Shown: positions 1 to 8,429, numbered from the stretch's first letter. The stretch: 64,000 nucleotides of DNA from Ketogulonicigenium vulgare WSH-001 (GCF_000223375.1 NC_017384.1:1-64000), one strand, 5' to 3'. Notes: generated by a model from the sequence alone, not told the origin. Program-made: numbers and translations.

Positions 1-2
1 TA

Positions 3-42
3 AAACAACAAACCCGTAGCTTACGCTGCGGGTTTTGTTGTT
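3..42. terminator. Bidirectional hairpin terminator at the left edge
   Basis: A strong inverted repeat: the CCCGTAGC arm pairs with GCTGCGGG around a TTAC loop, and the stem is extended by an A-rich left flank (AACAACAAA) matching a T-rich right flank (TTTTGTTGTT). Either strand would give a GC stem followed by a U-rich tail. It can end a gene lying left of the window and also stop readthrough from the minus-strand ABC operon. No protein binding is implied. Confidence 0.6.
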
Positions 43-74
43 ATTGCATCGCAGATCCCATGGTCAAACCAAAC

Positions 75-93
75 GCCCCGCCTCCCGCGGGGC
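75..93 (-). terminator. GC hairpin, possible terminator of the iron ABC operon
   Basis: A perfect 7-bp stem (GCCCCGC with GCGGGGC) surrounds a 5-base loop. On the minus strand it is followed by GTTTGGTTTG, a weak U-rich tail. It lies about 280 bases past the stop of the ABC ATPase gene, so it may be a second-line terminator. Confidence 0.35.
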
Positions 94-376
94 TTTCCGC
101 ATTGGCGGCACAGCACAGACAAAACCATGCACAGGCAGCCCGCAGGACAGACAAAATAGGGGCGACACCGCGCAAGGCAAGTGGATGGCGAGGCAAGCGC
201 GGCCAGCTGAAAACCGCATGTGACGAGGCCCGTCAGCAGGAAGCGCGGCTTGCGCCGCGCCATCCCTCACGGTCGGTCTGGGTGATCTTGCGGTTGGTCA
301 GAGTATGGGGCGCTATCGGGGCAGGCAAGGAAAGCTGTGCTGCTTTATGCGCGGTGCTGTGCAAAAGGCGGCGGTT
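94..376. other. No supported gene between the left terminators and the ABC ATPase gene
   Basis: Open frames exist on both strands here. None has a convincing ribosome site together with a recognisable protein. The minus-strand frame reaching 263 begins with a hydrophobic, signal-like stretch but is Cys/Arg-rich and runs into the terminator. I treat the stretch as the 3' flank of the minus-strand operon. Confidence 0.4.
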
Positions 377-1171
377 TCAATCGCGCGGGACGATCATCGG
401 CGTAGCCGTCACCGGATCGGGGATGATCAGGCAAGAGATGCCAAAGACGTCGCGGACGACCTCCTCGGTGATGACCGCACGGGGTGCGCCAGTCACAATG
501 ATCGCGCCGTCTTTCATGGCGATGATGTGATCGCCATAGCGGCAGGCTTGGTTCAAATCGTGCAAGACCGCAACCAGAGTGCGGCCTTCGTCGCGGTTCA
601 GGCGACGGCACAGGTTCAGCAGCTCGATCTGATGGGCGATATCCAAAAAGGTGGTCGGCTCGTCCAGCAACAGCAGCGGGGTTTCCTGCGCCAGGGCCAT
701 GGCGATCCAGACGCGCTGGCGTTGGCCGCCCGATAGCTGGCTGACGGCGCGATCTGCCAGATCCGCGACGCCGGTGGCGATCAGCGCCTTGGTGCAGGCG
801 CTTTCATCCTCTGATGTCCAGCGCTGGAAGAACTTTTGATGTGGAAAGCGGCCGCGCGCGACCAAATCATAAACCGTCATACCATCGGGCGCGATGGCCG
901 TCTGGGGCAGCAGGCCAAGGCGTTTGGCAACTTCCTTTTCAGGATGGGTATGAATGGCTTTGCCGTCCAGATAGACCTCGCCGCTTTTGGGCGGGCTGAG
1001 GCGCGCGAGCGAGCGCAGCAACGTCGATTTTCCGCAGGCATTGGGCCCCACGATGACGCTGAATGCGCCATCGGGGATATCGACGTTCAGCCCTTGGGAT
1101 ACGATCTTGCCGTCATAGCCGTTGGTCAAGTCGCGGGCGTAGAGGCGTGTGCTTTGGTGATCCATTATCAT
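377..1171 (-). CDS. Iron-siderophore type ABC transporter ATP-binding protein (FepC/FhuC-like)
   Basis: This is the cytoplasmic ATPase that powers the neighbouring FecCD permeases. It has 264 residues, the usual size. Walker A is GPNACGKST (42-50), the ABC signature LSGGQRQR lies at 146-153, Walker B LLLLDEP at 166-172, and the switch histidine is in VLHDLN near 204. The Walker A form with Ala in place of Gly is common in FepC-type proteins. I chose the ATG at 1171 (MIMDHQ), 10 bases after the upstream permease stop, with GCGGAA just upstream; ATG 1165 is an alternative. The open frame runs further upstream only inside the permease gene. Last gene of a three-gene minus-strand operon. Iron-chelate specificity is inferred from family and context. 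Confidence 0.9.
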   Translation of the reverse strand: MIMDHQSTRLYARDLTNGYDGKIVSQGLNVDIPDGAFSVIVGPNACGKSTLLRSLARLSPPKSGEVYLDGKAIHTHPEKEVAKRLGLLPQTAIAPDGMTVYDLVARGRFPHQKFFQRWTSEDESACTKALIATGVADLADRAVSQLSGGQRQRVWIAMALAQETPLLLLDEPTTFLDIAHQIELLNLCRRLNRDEGRTLVAVLHDLNQACRYGDHIIAMKDGAIIVTGAPRAVITEEVVRDVFGISCLIIPDPVTATPMIVPRD

Positions 1172-1181
1172 GTTTCCGCGC

Positions 1182-2234
1182 CTAATCCGTTTTGCGCCAT
1201 TCACGGCTGAGAAGATACAAAAGATAGGCGCCGCCCATCGCGCCGGTGACCAGCCCGACCGGGATCTGGAACGGGGCCAGCAGACGTTGGGCGACAAAGT
1301 CAGCGGCCAGCAGCAAAACGGCGCCGATGCTGGCGGTGCAGATCAGGTCGATGCCGGGGGATTTCGCAATCCGTTGTGCCAGTTGCGGTGCCGCAAGCGC
1401 GATGAACCCGATCGGCCCGCCGACCGCAATGGCAGCCGCCGCAAGACAGATCGACACGCCGATCAGTTGCAGTTGCGCGCGGTGGTGGTTCAGCCCTAGA
1501 CTTGCGGCGATATCTTGCCCCATCTCAAGAATGCGTAACTTTGGTGCAAGCAACAAGGACAGCGGCAGCAGCAGCGCGCACCACAAGATCAGTGGGACCA
1601 CCTGCGGCCAAGTCACGCCATTCAGATTGCCATGCAGCCAGAGGCGTGCGGCTTGGGCGGCCTCTAGCTCGGCGCGGGTCATGAGAAAGGCGTTAAAAGC
1701 CGACAGCATTGCCCCGACGCCAATGCCGACCAGAATCAGCCGCTGGCCATGCACGCCGCGCCGCAGGGCCAGCAGATAGACCGCCAGGGCTGTCGCGAAT
1801 CCGCCAAGGATCGCGCCAAAGGACAGGCTGATGCCGATGGCCGTGCCTTCGACCAGCATCAGCACCAGAACTCCGGTGCCAGCCCCGGCTGTAAAGCCGA
1901 CGATATCGGGGCTGGCAAGGGGGTTGCGCGCGAGGGCCTGAAAGATACCGCCTGAAATCCCAAGGGCGGCGCCGATGAACAGGCAGGCTATGATGCGCGG
2001 CAGGCGCAGGCCCAGCACCACCAGATCGGCCACGCTGTCTTGGCTTTGGCCTGTGATAACAGACCATACACCTAGCGGGGAAATGGCAAAGGCTCCCGTC
2101 AGTAGCGTCATCAGCACCAGCGCAAGGCTGGCGATCAGCGCGATCTGTGTCACCCAAAGGGTGCGCGGGTGATAGGGAATCGCAAGGCCGGGCAGCGGGC
2201 GAAAGACCGGGCGTTTTGATGGGGTCTGTGTCAT
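1182..2234 (-). CDS. FecCD-family ABC permease, second subunit
   Basis: Integral membrane permease of an iron-siderophore or cobalamin type importer, 350 residues with about nine to ten hydrophobic segments. The FecCD signature region GAALGISGGIFQALARNPLASP is visible in the N-terminal third (GISGGIFQALARNPLASP), as is the C-terminal GPIGFIALAAPQLAQRI stretch that meets the ATPase. The start ATG at 2234 overlaps the stop of the upstream permease as ATGA, which argues for translational coupling and against a start further upstream. It probably forms a heterodimer with the product of 2231-3292. Confidence 0.9.
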   Translation of the reverse strand: MTQTPSKRPVFRPLPGLAIPYHPRTLWVTQIALIASLALVLMTLLTGAFAISPLGVWSVITGQSQDSVADLVVLGLRLPRIIACLFIGAALGISGGIFQALARNPLASPDIVGFTAGAGTGVLVLMLVEGTAIGISLSFGAILGGFATALAVYLLALRRGVHGQRLILVGIGVGAMLSAFNAFLMTRAELEAAQAARLWLHGNLNGVTWPQVVPLILWCALLLPLSLLLAPKLRILEMGQDIAASLGLNHHRAQLQLIGVSICLAAAAIAVGGPIGFIALAAPQLAQRIAKSPGIDLICTASIGAVLLLAADFVAQRLLAPFQIPVGLVTGAMGGAYLLYLLSREWRKTD

Positions 2235-3292
2235 TTCCGGCTGCCATCCTTGCCCATAATCACCAACCACAGCAGCACCGGCGCGCCGATAAAGGCTGTC
2301 ACGATCCCGACCTCCAGCTCGCCCGGGGGGACAACGACGCGGCCCAGAATATCACTGGCCAGCACGATGACGGGGCCAAGGCCGACGCAATAGGGTAAGA
2401 TCCAGCGCCAATCAGGGCCGACAATCAGCCGCACGGCATGCGGCACCATCAGCCCGACAAAGCCAATGGGCCCGGCCGCCGCTGTTGCGCCGCCGCACAT
2501 CAGGGCAATCGCGACAAAGCTAAGGGCACGGGTCTGCCCCAGTTTGACACCAAGGCTGCGGCCGACATCATCGCCCAAGGCAACGGCATTCAGCCGTCCG
2601 CCCAATCCCACTGCAATCATCGCGCCGACCGCGATAAAGGGCAGCACCTGGAAGGCGACCTCGGGCGTGCGGTTCGACAGCGATCCCACGATCCAGAACC
2701 GATAGGAATCAAAGGTCTGGCTGTTGGACATCGTGATGATGCCAGTAATGGCGCCAAGGCAGGCGGTGATGGCCGCGCCTGCCAGAACCAGCCGCACCTG
2801 CTGCACCGCGCTGCTGCTGCGCCCCGATAGCGTATAGACCAACGCCGCCGCGCCGCCGCAGCCAACAAGGGCGAACCAGACATAGCCGGGAAAGCTGTTG
2901 ATCCCCAGCATGGATATTGCCAGAACGACCATCAACGCTGCGCCCGCATTGATCCCGAGCAGGCCCGGGGCGGCCAGCGGGTTGCGCGTCAACGCCTGCA
3001 TCACCGCGCCGCTGAGGCCCAAGGCGATCCCGACCAGCAGGCCCAGCAGCGTGCGGGGGATGCGCAATTGCCAGACGATGATCGCGTTGCGGCTGCCGTC
3101 GTTGTCGATCAGGGCGCGCCACACCTCGGGCAGGGGGATGGGCCGTGCGCCAATGCCGATGCTGAGAAAGAACAACCAGGCCAAAGCGGTCAAAATGACC
3201 ACAAGGCCGATCAAGCGCCAGGCCATCCGGCGCCCAAATGCGGCGGCGGGCCGACGATGTGTTGTCGCCTGAAGGGGTGGCAGTGCGGTCAT
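2231..3292 (-). CDS. FecCD-family ABC permease, first subunit
   Basis: Integral membrane permease, 353 residues. Family hallmarks are GIALGLSGAVMQALTRNPLA and the C-terminal GPIGFVGLMVPHAVRLI. The N-terminus has a short cytoplasmic head before the first membrane segment (LIGLVVILTALAWLFFLSIG). First gene of the minus-strand operon: permease, permease, ATPase. It is divergent from four binding-protein genes, and its start is only about 25 bases from an imperfect palindrome that could control both directions. Substrate is most likely a ferric chelate by family; the exact ligand cannot be read from sequence. Confidence 0.9.
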   Translation of the reverse strand: MTALPPLQATTHRRPAAAFGRRMAWRLIGLVVILTALAWLFFLSIGIGARPIPLPEVWRALIDNDGSRNAIIVWQLRIPRTLLGLLVGIALGLSGAVMQALTRNPLAAPGLLGINAGAALMVVLAISMLGINSFPGYVWFALVGCGGAAALVYTLSGRSSSAVQQVRLVLAGAAITACLGAITGIITMSNSQTFDSYRFWIVGSLSNRTPEVAFQVLPFIAVGAMIAVGLGGRLNAVALGDDVGRSLGVKLGQTRALSFVAIALMCGGATAAAGPIGFVGLMVPHAVRLIVGPDWRWILPYCVGLGPVIVLASDILGRVVVPPGELEVGIVTAFIGAPVLLWLVIMGKDGSRK

Positions 3293-3314
3293 CGGAAAGC
3301 AGGGTCGCCAGTTG

Positions 3315-3331
3315 TTGACTAAATTAGTAAG
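3315..3331. promoter_or_regulatory. Candidate iron-responsive operator in the divergent promoter
   Basis: The core ACTAAATTAGT (3318-3328) is a perfect odd palindrome, flanked by TTG on the left and AAG on the right. It sits in the 85-bp gap between the permease and the first binding protein, so one site could govern both units. It resembles the iron-regulatory boxes described for Rhodobacterales (Iron-Rhodo-box type) as I recall them; the match to a formal consensus was not computed. Its first bases, TTGACT, could also serve as a -35 element for the plus-strand unit. Confidence 0.5.
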
Positions 3332-3377
3332 GATGCCCTAATTGCCCTAACACCTCCCTCATGCGGATACAATCATC

Positions 3378-4367
3378 ATGAAATCTGTTCTGTTCGGACT
3401 AAGCTTTGCCAGCGCAGTATTGATCGCACTGCCGATGAACGCCTTTGCGCAAGACGTCATTCATACCGCGCCGCGTGCGCTGGTGGATATGGGCAGCGAC
3501 GCCGCTGATGGCGTCTTTCCGCGCACGGTGCGACATATGTTGGGCGCGACCGTTCTGACGCAAGAGCCGCAGCGTGTCGCCATTATCTCGACCGGGCAGT
3601 TTGATAGCGCGCTGGCCGTGGGTGTGGTGCCGACCGCCAGCACGCGGGGCGCCGGACAGGCGGGCATCGTTGATGACTATTTGCTAGACTATTATCCGCA
3701 ATATGCGTCGCAATTGGCGCAAGTCATTGATCTGGGCCTGCGCCTTGATATCGATCTGGAAGGCCTCGCCCAAACGCGCCCCGATCTGATTTTGGTCAAT
3801 GCCGCGCGCGACACGCCCGAGGAGCGCGCCCAGTATGAGCTGCTGTCGCAGATCGCGCCGACAGTGGTCACGAATGCGACCGGCGTGAACTGGAAAATCA
3901 TCTTTTTGTTGACCGCAGATGCGCTGGGGCGGCGCGAGCAGGCCCAAGCCTATCTCGATGCGTTCCATGCCGACGCCGATGCCTTTGCGGCGACGCTGGG
4001 CGACACGCCGCCAGAAGTGTCCTTTGTGATGTCCACGGGGGATCGCAATCGCATCTGGGGCGTGCCGTCCTTCTCGGGCAGCATCGCCGAGGATATGGGC
4101 CTGGCGCGCCCCGCCACGCAACGGTTTGATAAAACGTCCGAAGATATCAGTGTCGAGCTGATCGACCAAGCCGATGGCGATTGGATTTTTTACGGTGGCC
4201 GCGGGGATGGCCTGCGCATTTTGACCCAAGCACCGCTGTGGCCGACACTGGAAGGTGTGATGGCTGGCCGCGCGGTCGAGGTGGATTTCGACCCCTATTT
4301 CTTTAACGCAGGACCGACCGCTGCACGGATTGTGCTGGATCAGGTCTCGGCAACAATTGGGCAATAG
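3378..4367 (+). CDS. Iron-siderophore type ABC substrate-binding protein, paralog 1 (exported)
   Basis: Peripla_BP_2 (FepB/FecB-like) family protein of 329 residues with a clear signal peptide ending near AFA-QD (residue 24-25). It should act in the periplasm, delivering a ligand to the divergent FecCD importer. Motifs shared with the next three genes are DGVFPRTVRHMLG near the mature N-terminus, STGQFD, GVNWK, GLARP..QRF, DWIFY, and a C-terminal FFNAGPTAARIVLD. The last motif is unusual in detail and marks the four as one local subfamily. The start has no closer competitor. It is followed after 4 bases by paralog 2, so the four genes form one operon. Function is by family and context; ligand unknown. 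Confidence 0.85.
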   Translation: MKSVLFGLSFASAVLIALPMNAFAQDVIHTAPRALVDMGSDAADGVFPRTVRHMLGATVLTQEPQRVAIISTGQFDSALAVGVVPTASTRGAGQAGIVDDYLLDYYPQYASQLAQVIDLGLRLDIDLEGLAQTRPDLILVNAARDTPEERAQYELLSQIAPTVVTNATGVNWKIIFLLTADALGRREQAQAYLDAFHADADAFAATLGDTPPEVSFVMSTGDRNRIWGVPSFSGSIAEDMGLARPATQRFDKTSEDISVELIDQADGDWIFYGGRGDGLRILTQAPLWPTLEGVMAGRAVEVDFDPYFFNAGPTAARIVLDQVSATIGQ

Positions 4368-4371
4368 GCCG

Positions 4372-5358
4372 ATGCACGGGCTTGGACCTTGGGTGCTGCG
4401 CGGTGCGCTTGCGCTGGCGGTAACGTTTGGCGTGGCAACGGCGGCGATCGCGCAAACGGGCGATCACGCCTCGCCGCGCGTGCTGGTTGATATGGGCAGC
4501 GCTGCGCCCGACGGCGTGTTCCCGCGCAGCGTGCGCCATATGTTTGGCGAGACTGTGCTAGAGGCCGCGCCGCAGCGGATTATCGTCATCTCGACGGGGC
4601 AATTGGATGCGGCGATTACGCTGGGCATCGTGCCGGTTGGCGCGACAGCGGGCGACAATGCCGATATCTATCCCGCCTATTTAGGGGCGGCCTTTCCGCA
4701 GCATATTGCCGCCATGGCCGAGGTTGCGAATTTAGGCGACCGCAGTGGCCCTAATCTGGAATTGATCGCCCAGCTTCGCCCAGATCTGATCTTTATGAAC
4801 CAAGCGGTGCTGCAACAGGATTTCTTTGACACGCTGTCGCAGATTGCGCCGGTTGTCGTCACGCGCGGCAATGGGGTCAACTGGAAGGTCGATTATCTGT
4901 TACTGGCACAGGCCTTGGGTAAGGGCGGCGAGGCGCAGGCCTTTTTGGATCAGTTCCACGCCGATGCGGATGCCTTTGCGGCAAACCTGCCCGCCGATCC
5001 GCCCAGCGTGTCACTGCTGCAATCTACAGGGGCGCGCACACGTGTCATGGGTGTGACCTCGCTTGGGGGTGGTATTTTGGAGGATCTCGGCCTGTCTCGC
5101 CCGCGAAGCCAGCAGTTCGACAAAAATTCCGAGGATATCAGCCTCGAGCTGTTGGATCTGGCCGATGCGGATTGGATCTTTTACGGCACGAATGGCACAG
5201 GCGATCAGGCACTGCAGAATGCGGCCCTTTGGCCCAGCCTGTCGGCGGTGGCCGCAGATCGCGCCGTTGCGATTGATTTTGACGCTTTCTACCTCAATAC
5301 CGGCCCGACCGCTGCGCGCGTCGTGCTGGACACTGTGATCGAGACGCTGAGCGAATGA
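4372..5358 (+). CDS. Iron-siderophore type ABC substrate-binding protein, paralog 2 (exported)
   Basis: 328 residues, start ATG 4372, four bases after the stop of paralog 1. The N-terminus (LRGALALAVTFGVATAAIAQ) is a typical signal peptide with cleavage near AIA-QT. The mature part repeats all the local motifs: DGVFPRSVRHMFG, STGQLD, GVNWK, EDLGLSRP, DWIFYG and NTGPTAARVVLD. By eye it is the closest relative of paralog 1, including the shared ending of the central helix AFLDQFHADADAFAANL versus AYLDAFHADADAFAATL. It is presumably a second periplasmic receptor for the same importer. Its stop overlaps the start of paralog 3 (ATGA). Confidence 0.85.
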   Translation: MHGLGPWVLRGALALAVTFGVATAAIAQTGDHASPRVLVDMGSAAPDGVFPRSVRHMFGETVLEAAPQRIIVISTGQLDAAITLGIVPVGATAGDNADIYPAYLGAAFPQHIAAMAEVANLGDRSGPNLELIAQLRPDLIFMNQAVLQQDFFDTLSQIAPVVVTRGNGVNWKVDYLLLAQALGKGGEAQAFLDQFHADADAFAANLPADPPSVSLLQSTGARTRVMGVTSLGGGILEDLGLSRPRSQQFDKNSEDISLELLDLADADWIFYGTNGTGDQALQNAALWPSLSAVAADRAVAIDFDAFYLNTGPTAARVVLDTVIETLSE

Positions 5359-6248
5359 CCAAATCCCTTGCCCCGACCGCACTGGACAGTAATCACGGCA
5401 GCGCCGCGCCCGATGGCGTGTTTCCACGCGATGTGCAGCACGAAAACGGTATCGCTGTGATTGCCGCCGCCCCCGCGCGGATTGCTGTTATCTCGACAGG
5501 GCAGCTGGATTGCGCTGTGACATTGGGCGTGGTGCCGGTTGCGGCAACGCAAGGCCATGGCACCGGCGTGTTCGAACCCTATCTGGCACAGGCATTCCCG
5601 CAGCTGGCCCGCGCGCTTGGCAGTCTGACCGATATCGGCGACCGCAAGGCGCCGGATCTGGACAGGATGCGGGATCTGGCGCTGGATCTGATCTTTATGA
5701 ATGCGGCGGGTGATCGCAATCAGGTCTATGGGCAGATGGCCGCCCTTGCGCCGACGGTTGTGACCCGTGGCACTGGCGTGAACTGGAAGGTCGATTTCCT
5801 GCTGATGGCGCATGCTTTGGGCAAAGCAGGGGCCGCGCAGAATTACCTGCAAGACTTCGTCCGCGATGCGGCTGCTGCGCCCGTCACGCGTGGTACTGTC
5901 TCGTTCGTGCAATCCAATGGACGCCGCCTGACGGTGATGGGACGGCGGTCGTTCATCGGCAGTATCGCGGATGATATGGGCCTGACCCGGCCCGCGGCGC
6001 AGGCGTTCGAGGGCACCTCGCAGCAAATCGAGGCGTCCGATATCGCCAAGGTCGATGCCGATTGGATCATCTATGCCGGCCAAGGGGCGGGCGTGCAGAT
6101 GATCCACGCCATGCCCGGATGGAAGGCGCTGCCTGCGGTCAACGCCGGCCGCGCGATCGAGGTCGATTATCAGCCGTTTTTCAATAATGCAGGCGCCACC
6201 GCCGCCCGCATTGCACTGACGCAACTTTGTAATATTCTATCGGAGTAA
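5355..6248 (+). CDS. Substrate-binding protein paralog 3 with no signal peptide
   Basis: 297 residues of the same Peripla_BP_2 fold, with DGVFPRDVQH, STGQLD, GVNWK, GLTRP..QAF, DWIIY and NAGATAARIALTQL. Unlike the first two it begins MTKSLAPTALDSNHG and reaches the DGVFPR motif by about residue 20, with no hydrophobic leader. The ATG overlaps the stop of paralog 2 (ATGA). An upstream in-frame start would have to lie inside paralog 2, so the absence of a leader looks real and not a start error. As written the product would stay in the cytoplasm. It could bind imported chelate, act with an unseen partner, or be a decaying duplicate; the frame is intact and motifs are kept. Confidence 0.75.
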   Translation: MTKSLAPTALDSNHGSAAPDGVFPRDVQHENGIAVIAAAPARIAVISTGQLDCAVTLGVVPVAATQGHGTGVFEPYLAQAFPQLARALGSLTDIGDRKAPDLDRMRDLALDLIFMNAAGDRNQVYGQMAALAPTVVTRGTGVNWKVDFLLMAHALGKAGAAQNYLQDFVRDAAAAPVTRGTVSFVQSNGRRLTVMGRRSFIGSIADDMGLTRPAAQAFEGTSQQIEASDIAKVDADWIIYAGQGAGVQMIHAMPGWKALPAVNAGRAIEVDYQPFFNNAGATAARIALTQLCNILSE

Positions 6249-6252
6249 GACC

Positions 6253-7179
6253 ATGTCCTTTATTGCCCCCACCGACGTTCCAGTAGGCAAGGGAAGCGCG
6301 GCCTCCGATGGCGTATTCCCGCGTGATGTGACCCATTTCTTTGGTGATATGTCTGTTCCGACGCGCCCAAAGCGGGTGGTGGTTCTGGCGACCGGCCAGC
6401 TGGATCAAGCGATCAACCTGGGTGTGGTGCCCGTCGGCACGACGATCAACGGCTTTCCCGATGCCGTGCCGTCCTATCTGGCGGAGGCTTTTCCCCAGCA
6501 TGCCGATGAGATTGCACAGATCAAATCCGTCGGCGCACGCACCGCGCTTGATTTCGACGCCATCGCAGCGCTAGAGCCGGATGTCATCGTCGGGACTGCC
6601 GCGGGCGCCCATGGGCGCGCGTTTGAAACCCTCAACGCCATCGCCCCCACCTTTTTGACGGCAGGTTATGGCTATAACTGGAAGCAGGATTTCCGCCTGT
6701 TTGCCGAGCTGATGGGCGAGCGTGACGTTGCGACGCGCATCATGGCCGATTATCACGCGCGGGCAGCAGCGCTGAAAGCGCGCCTTGCCGCCGCTGGCCG
6801 CAATACGGACGAGGTCTCGTTTGGGCGTATCGCGAAAAAGGGACTAGAGGTTTATGGTCAGCGCGCCTTCGTGGGTGTGATATCGACCGATCTTGGCCTC
6901 GGGCGTCCCGCATCGCAGCAGTTCGACGCCATTATCCGCCAAGTCCCGCCCGAGGAGGCCATGGCGCTTGATGGCGATTGGCTGTTCTTCAGCCAGATCG
7001 ACGCGCCACATGCACAGCTTGCGCGCGATGCGATTGCAGCGACGTGGAACGGGCTGAAACCGGTGCAATCGGGCCGGGTCCGCCATGTGTTGATCGAGCC
7101 GTGGTTCACCATGGTCGCGCCGACGGCTGCGCACATCGTTCTGGATGGAATCGAGGCTGCACTGCTGGGCAGCGATTGA
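6253..7179 (+). CDS. Substrate-binding protein paralog 4 with no signal peptide
   Basis: 308 residues and the most divergent of the four. It keeps DGVFPRDVTHFFG, ATGQLD, YNWKQDF, DLGLGRPASQQF, DWLFF and APTAAHIVLDGI. The N-terminus (MSFIAPTDVPVGKGSAAS) has no export signal. The start is supported by CGGAGTAAG seven bases upstream and lies four bases after the paralog 3 stop. The predicted location is cytoplasmic, odd for this family. The spacing shows it is co-translated with the other three. Last gene of the operon; the 259 bases after it hold only small repeats. Confidence 0.75.
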   Translation: MSFIAPTDVPVGKGSAASDGVFPRDVTHFFGDMSVPTRPKRVVVLATGQLDQAINLGVVPVGTTINGFPDAVPSYLAEAFPQHADEIAQIKSVGARTALDFDAIAALEPDVIVGTAAGAHGRAFETLNAIAPTFLTAGYGYNWKQDFRLFAELMGERDVATRIMADYHARAAALKARLAAAGRNTDEVSFGRIAKKGLEVYGQRAFVGVISTDLGLGRPASQQFDAIIRQVPPEEAMALDGDWLFFSQIDAPHAQLARDAIAATWNGLKPVQSGRVRHVLIEPWFTMVAPTAAHIVLDGIEAALLGSD

Positions 7180-7189
7180 CCTCAGCCCT

Positions 7190-7218
7190 GTGACCAGCCC
7201 GGTGACCAGTCCTGTGAC
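7190..7218. repeat. Short tandem repeat, 12-bp unit, about 2.4 copies
   Basis: GTGACCAGCCCG (7190-7201) is followed directly by GTGACCAGTCCT and then GTGAC. It begins 11 bases after the stop of paralog 4. Just beyond, TGCAAA (7251-7256) and TTTGCA (7262-7267) form a small inverted repeat. No gene is seen between 7180 and 7438, and the role of these repeats is unknown. Confidence 0.5.
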
Positions 7219-7438
7219 GGGCGGATATTCCGCCTGTCATTTGAATTTTATGCAAAGCCATTTTGCACTTAGCGCTTTGGTCAGCGTTGCATTCTGCTAT
7301 GCCCCCGCCTGCGCTCCGAAAGGGACTGAAGGCGAGGCGCGAGAATACGGATGCCACTGCGGTTCACGGCAGAATGGCCGCTGGGTGATCGGGGCGATGA
7401 TGCGGGCCGGTGCGCCCAGGCATTGAAACCAGATGGGA

Positions 7439-7945
7439 TTAGCGCCAACGCCCGGTCACGCCCTCGATCGCGGCTGGCGGTGTGGGCTGCGTGACCAGAT
7501 GGACGGGGCGCCGCTCGTAGAACGCATTGCCGCCTGTGACCAAGACGTAGTGCATGTTGGTATAGCCCGCCCGATAATTCGCGGCGTGAAAGAACATCGC
7601 GCCCTGAATATAGGGGTGACGCTCGCCACGGATCACGGCGCGGGCGGCCTCGCGCACAAGAGGCAGTTCGCGCATGTCATTCGTCATGATGCCGGGCGCA
7701 AATTGGCCGCGCTGGCTGACGACGCCGCAAATCGATTGCGGGTACTGCCCCGATTCAACGCGATTCATCACGACGCTGCCGACGGCGATCATGCCATCGC
7801 GGCTAGACCGTATCGATTCGAAATACATAGCCCGTTCCATACATTCCTGGGCCGAGTGTCCACGCGGACCGCCGCAGGCCGCAAGCGCCAGTGCAGCAAG
7901 GCCGAGCAAGGCGATGGCGCGGATGCGGGGAATATTCAAAAACAT
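7439..7945 (-). CDS. Cell wall hydrolase of the SleB (Hydrolase_2) family, lipoprotein
   Basis: 168 residues. The leader (IRAIALLGLAALALAAC) ends in a lipobox LAAC with the acceptor Cys at 24, so an outer- or inner-membrane-anchored periplasmic protein is expected. The body carries the SleB-type domain: ECMERAMYFES near 33, then GSVVMNRVESGQYP, SICGVVSQRGQFAPG, and a terminal FHAANYRAGY region. The family cleaves peptidoglycan in spore cortex and vegetative relatives. In alphaproteobacteria these are usually small housekeeping or stress-related hydrolases. The start ATG 7945 is chosen because the upstream codons of the same frame break the leader. Stands alone. Confidence 0.8.
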   Translation of the reverse strand: MFLNIPRIRAIALLGLAALALAACGGPRGHSAQECMERAMYFESIRSSRDGMIAVGSVVMNRVESGQYPQSICGVVSQRGQFAPGIMTNDMRELPLVREAARAVIRGERHPYIQGAMFFHAANYRAGYTNMHYVLVTGGNAFYERRPVHLVTQPTPPAAIEGVTGRWR

Positions 7946-8429
7946 GGGCGGCCTATATCTATTCAAAATGCGGTATGGTCTGTGCGCCCATAAACCCATC
8001 TGGGTGGCGGGGCGTCAACCTTCTGTGGCTATCGGTCGGTTTGGCTTTGCGGGGGATCGCCTGAGCCGCATCTTGATCCGCAAAATCGCCGGGTCGCACG
8101 ATAGAATTGCGCACCGATAGAGATCAAAGGATGGGACCGCCACGCCAATGCGCGGATGCAGATGGTGAATATTGAAAGCGCGCGCCGTGATATGCGCGCC
8201 AGCAAGGATCTTTTCAGGGCGGTTGCTGCGATACCGATTGGAAAAGCGCAGCCCCTGGATGCACAGACGCCTTTCTAGACTGTTGCGTGATCCAAATCGT
8301 TGAAAAATACCAACCCGCTGAGGGTGATTTGAATAAGCTGCGGCGCGCGACTGGCATGGTATTGGCGTTCCATGCTGAACGCCGCCTAGTGCTTGACCAG
8401 AGTTCCGCCCCGGTCGCTTGAACGGTCGC
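7946..8429. other. Intergenic region with no supported gene
   Basis: About 480 bases separate the SleB-like lipoprotein and the TetR gene, both on the minus strand. A frame of about 140 codons crosses it but has Arg/Pro-rich, shadow-like composition and no known family. A GC-rich imperfect hairpin (GCGCGC arms) occurs around 8178-8200. I see no tRNA cloverleaf and no clear regulatory RNA. Confidence 0.4.

Noticed and set aside
21..263. Small minus-strand frame with a signal-like start
   Set aside because: Cys/Arg-rich, ends in a terminator, no family and weak start support.
5289..6224. Minus-strand frame of about 310 codons opposite receptor paralog 3
   Set aside because: The plus strand is a paralog of three neighbours; the antisense frame is a by-product.
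7433..7993. Plus-strand frame opposite the SleB-like lipoprotein
   Set aside because: The minus strand gives a lipobox and SleB motifs; the plus frame shows none.
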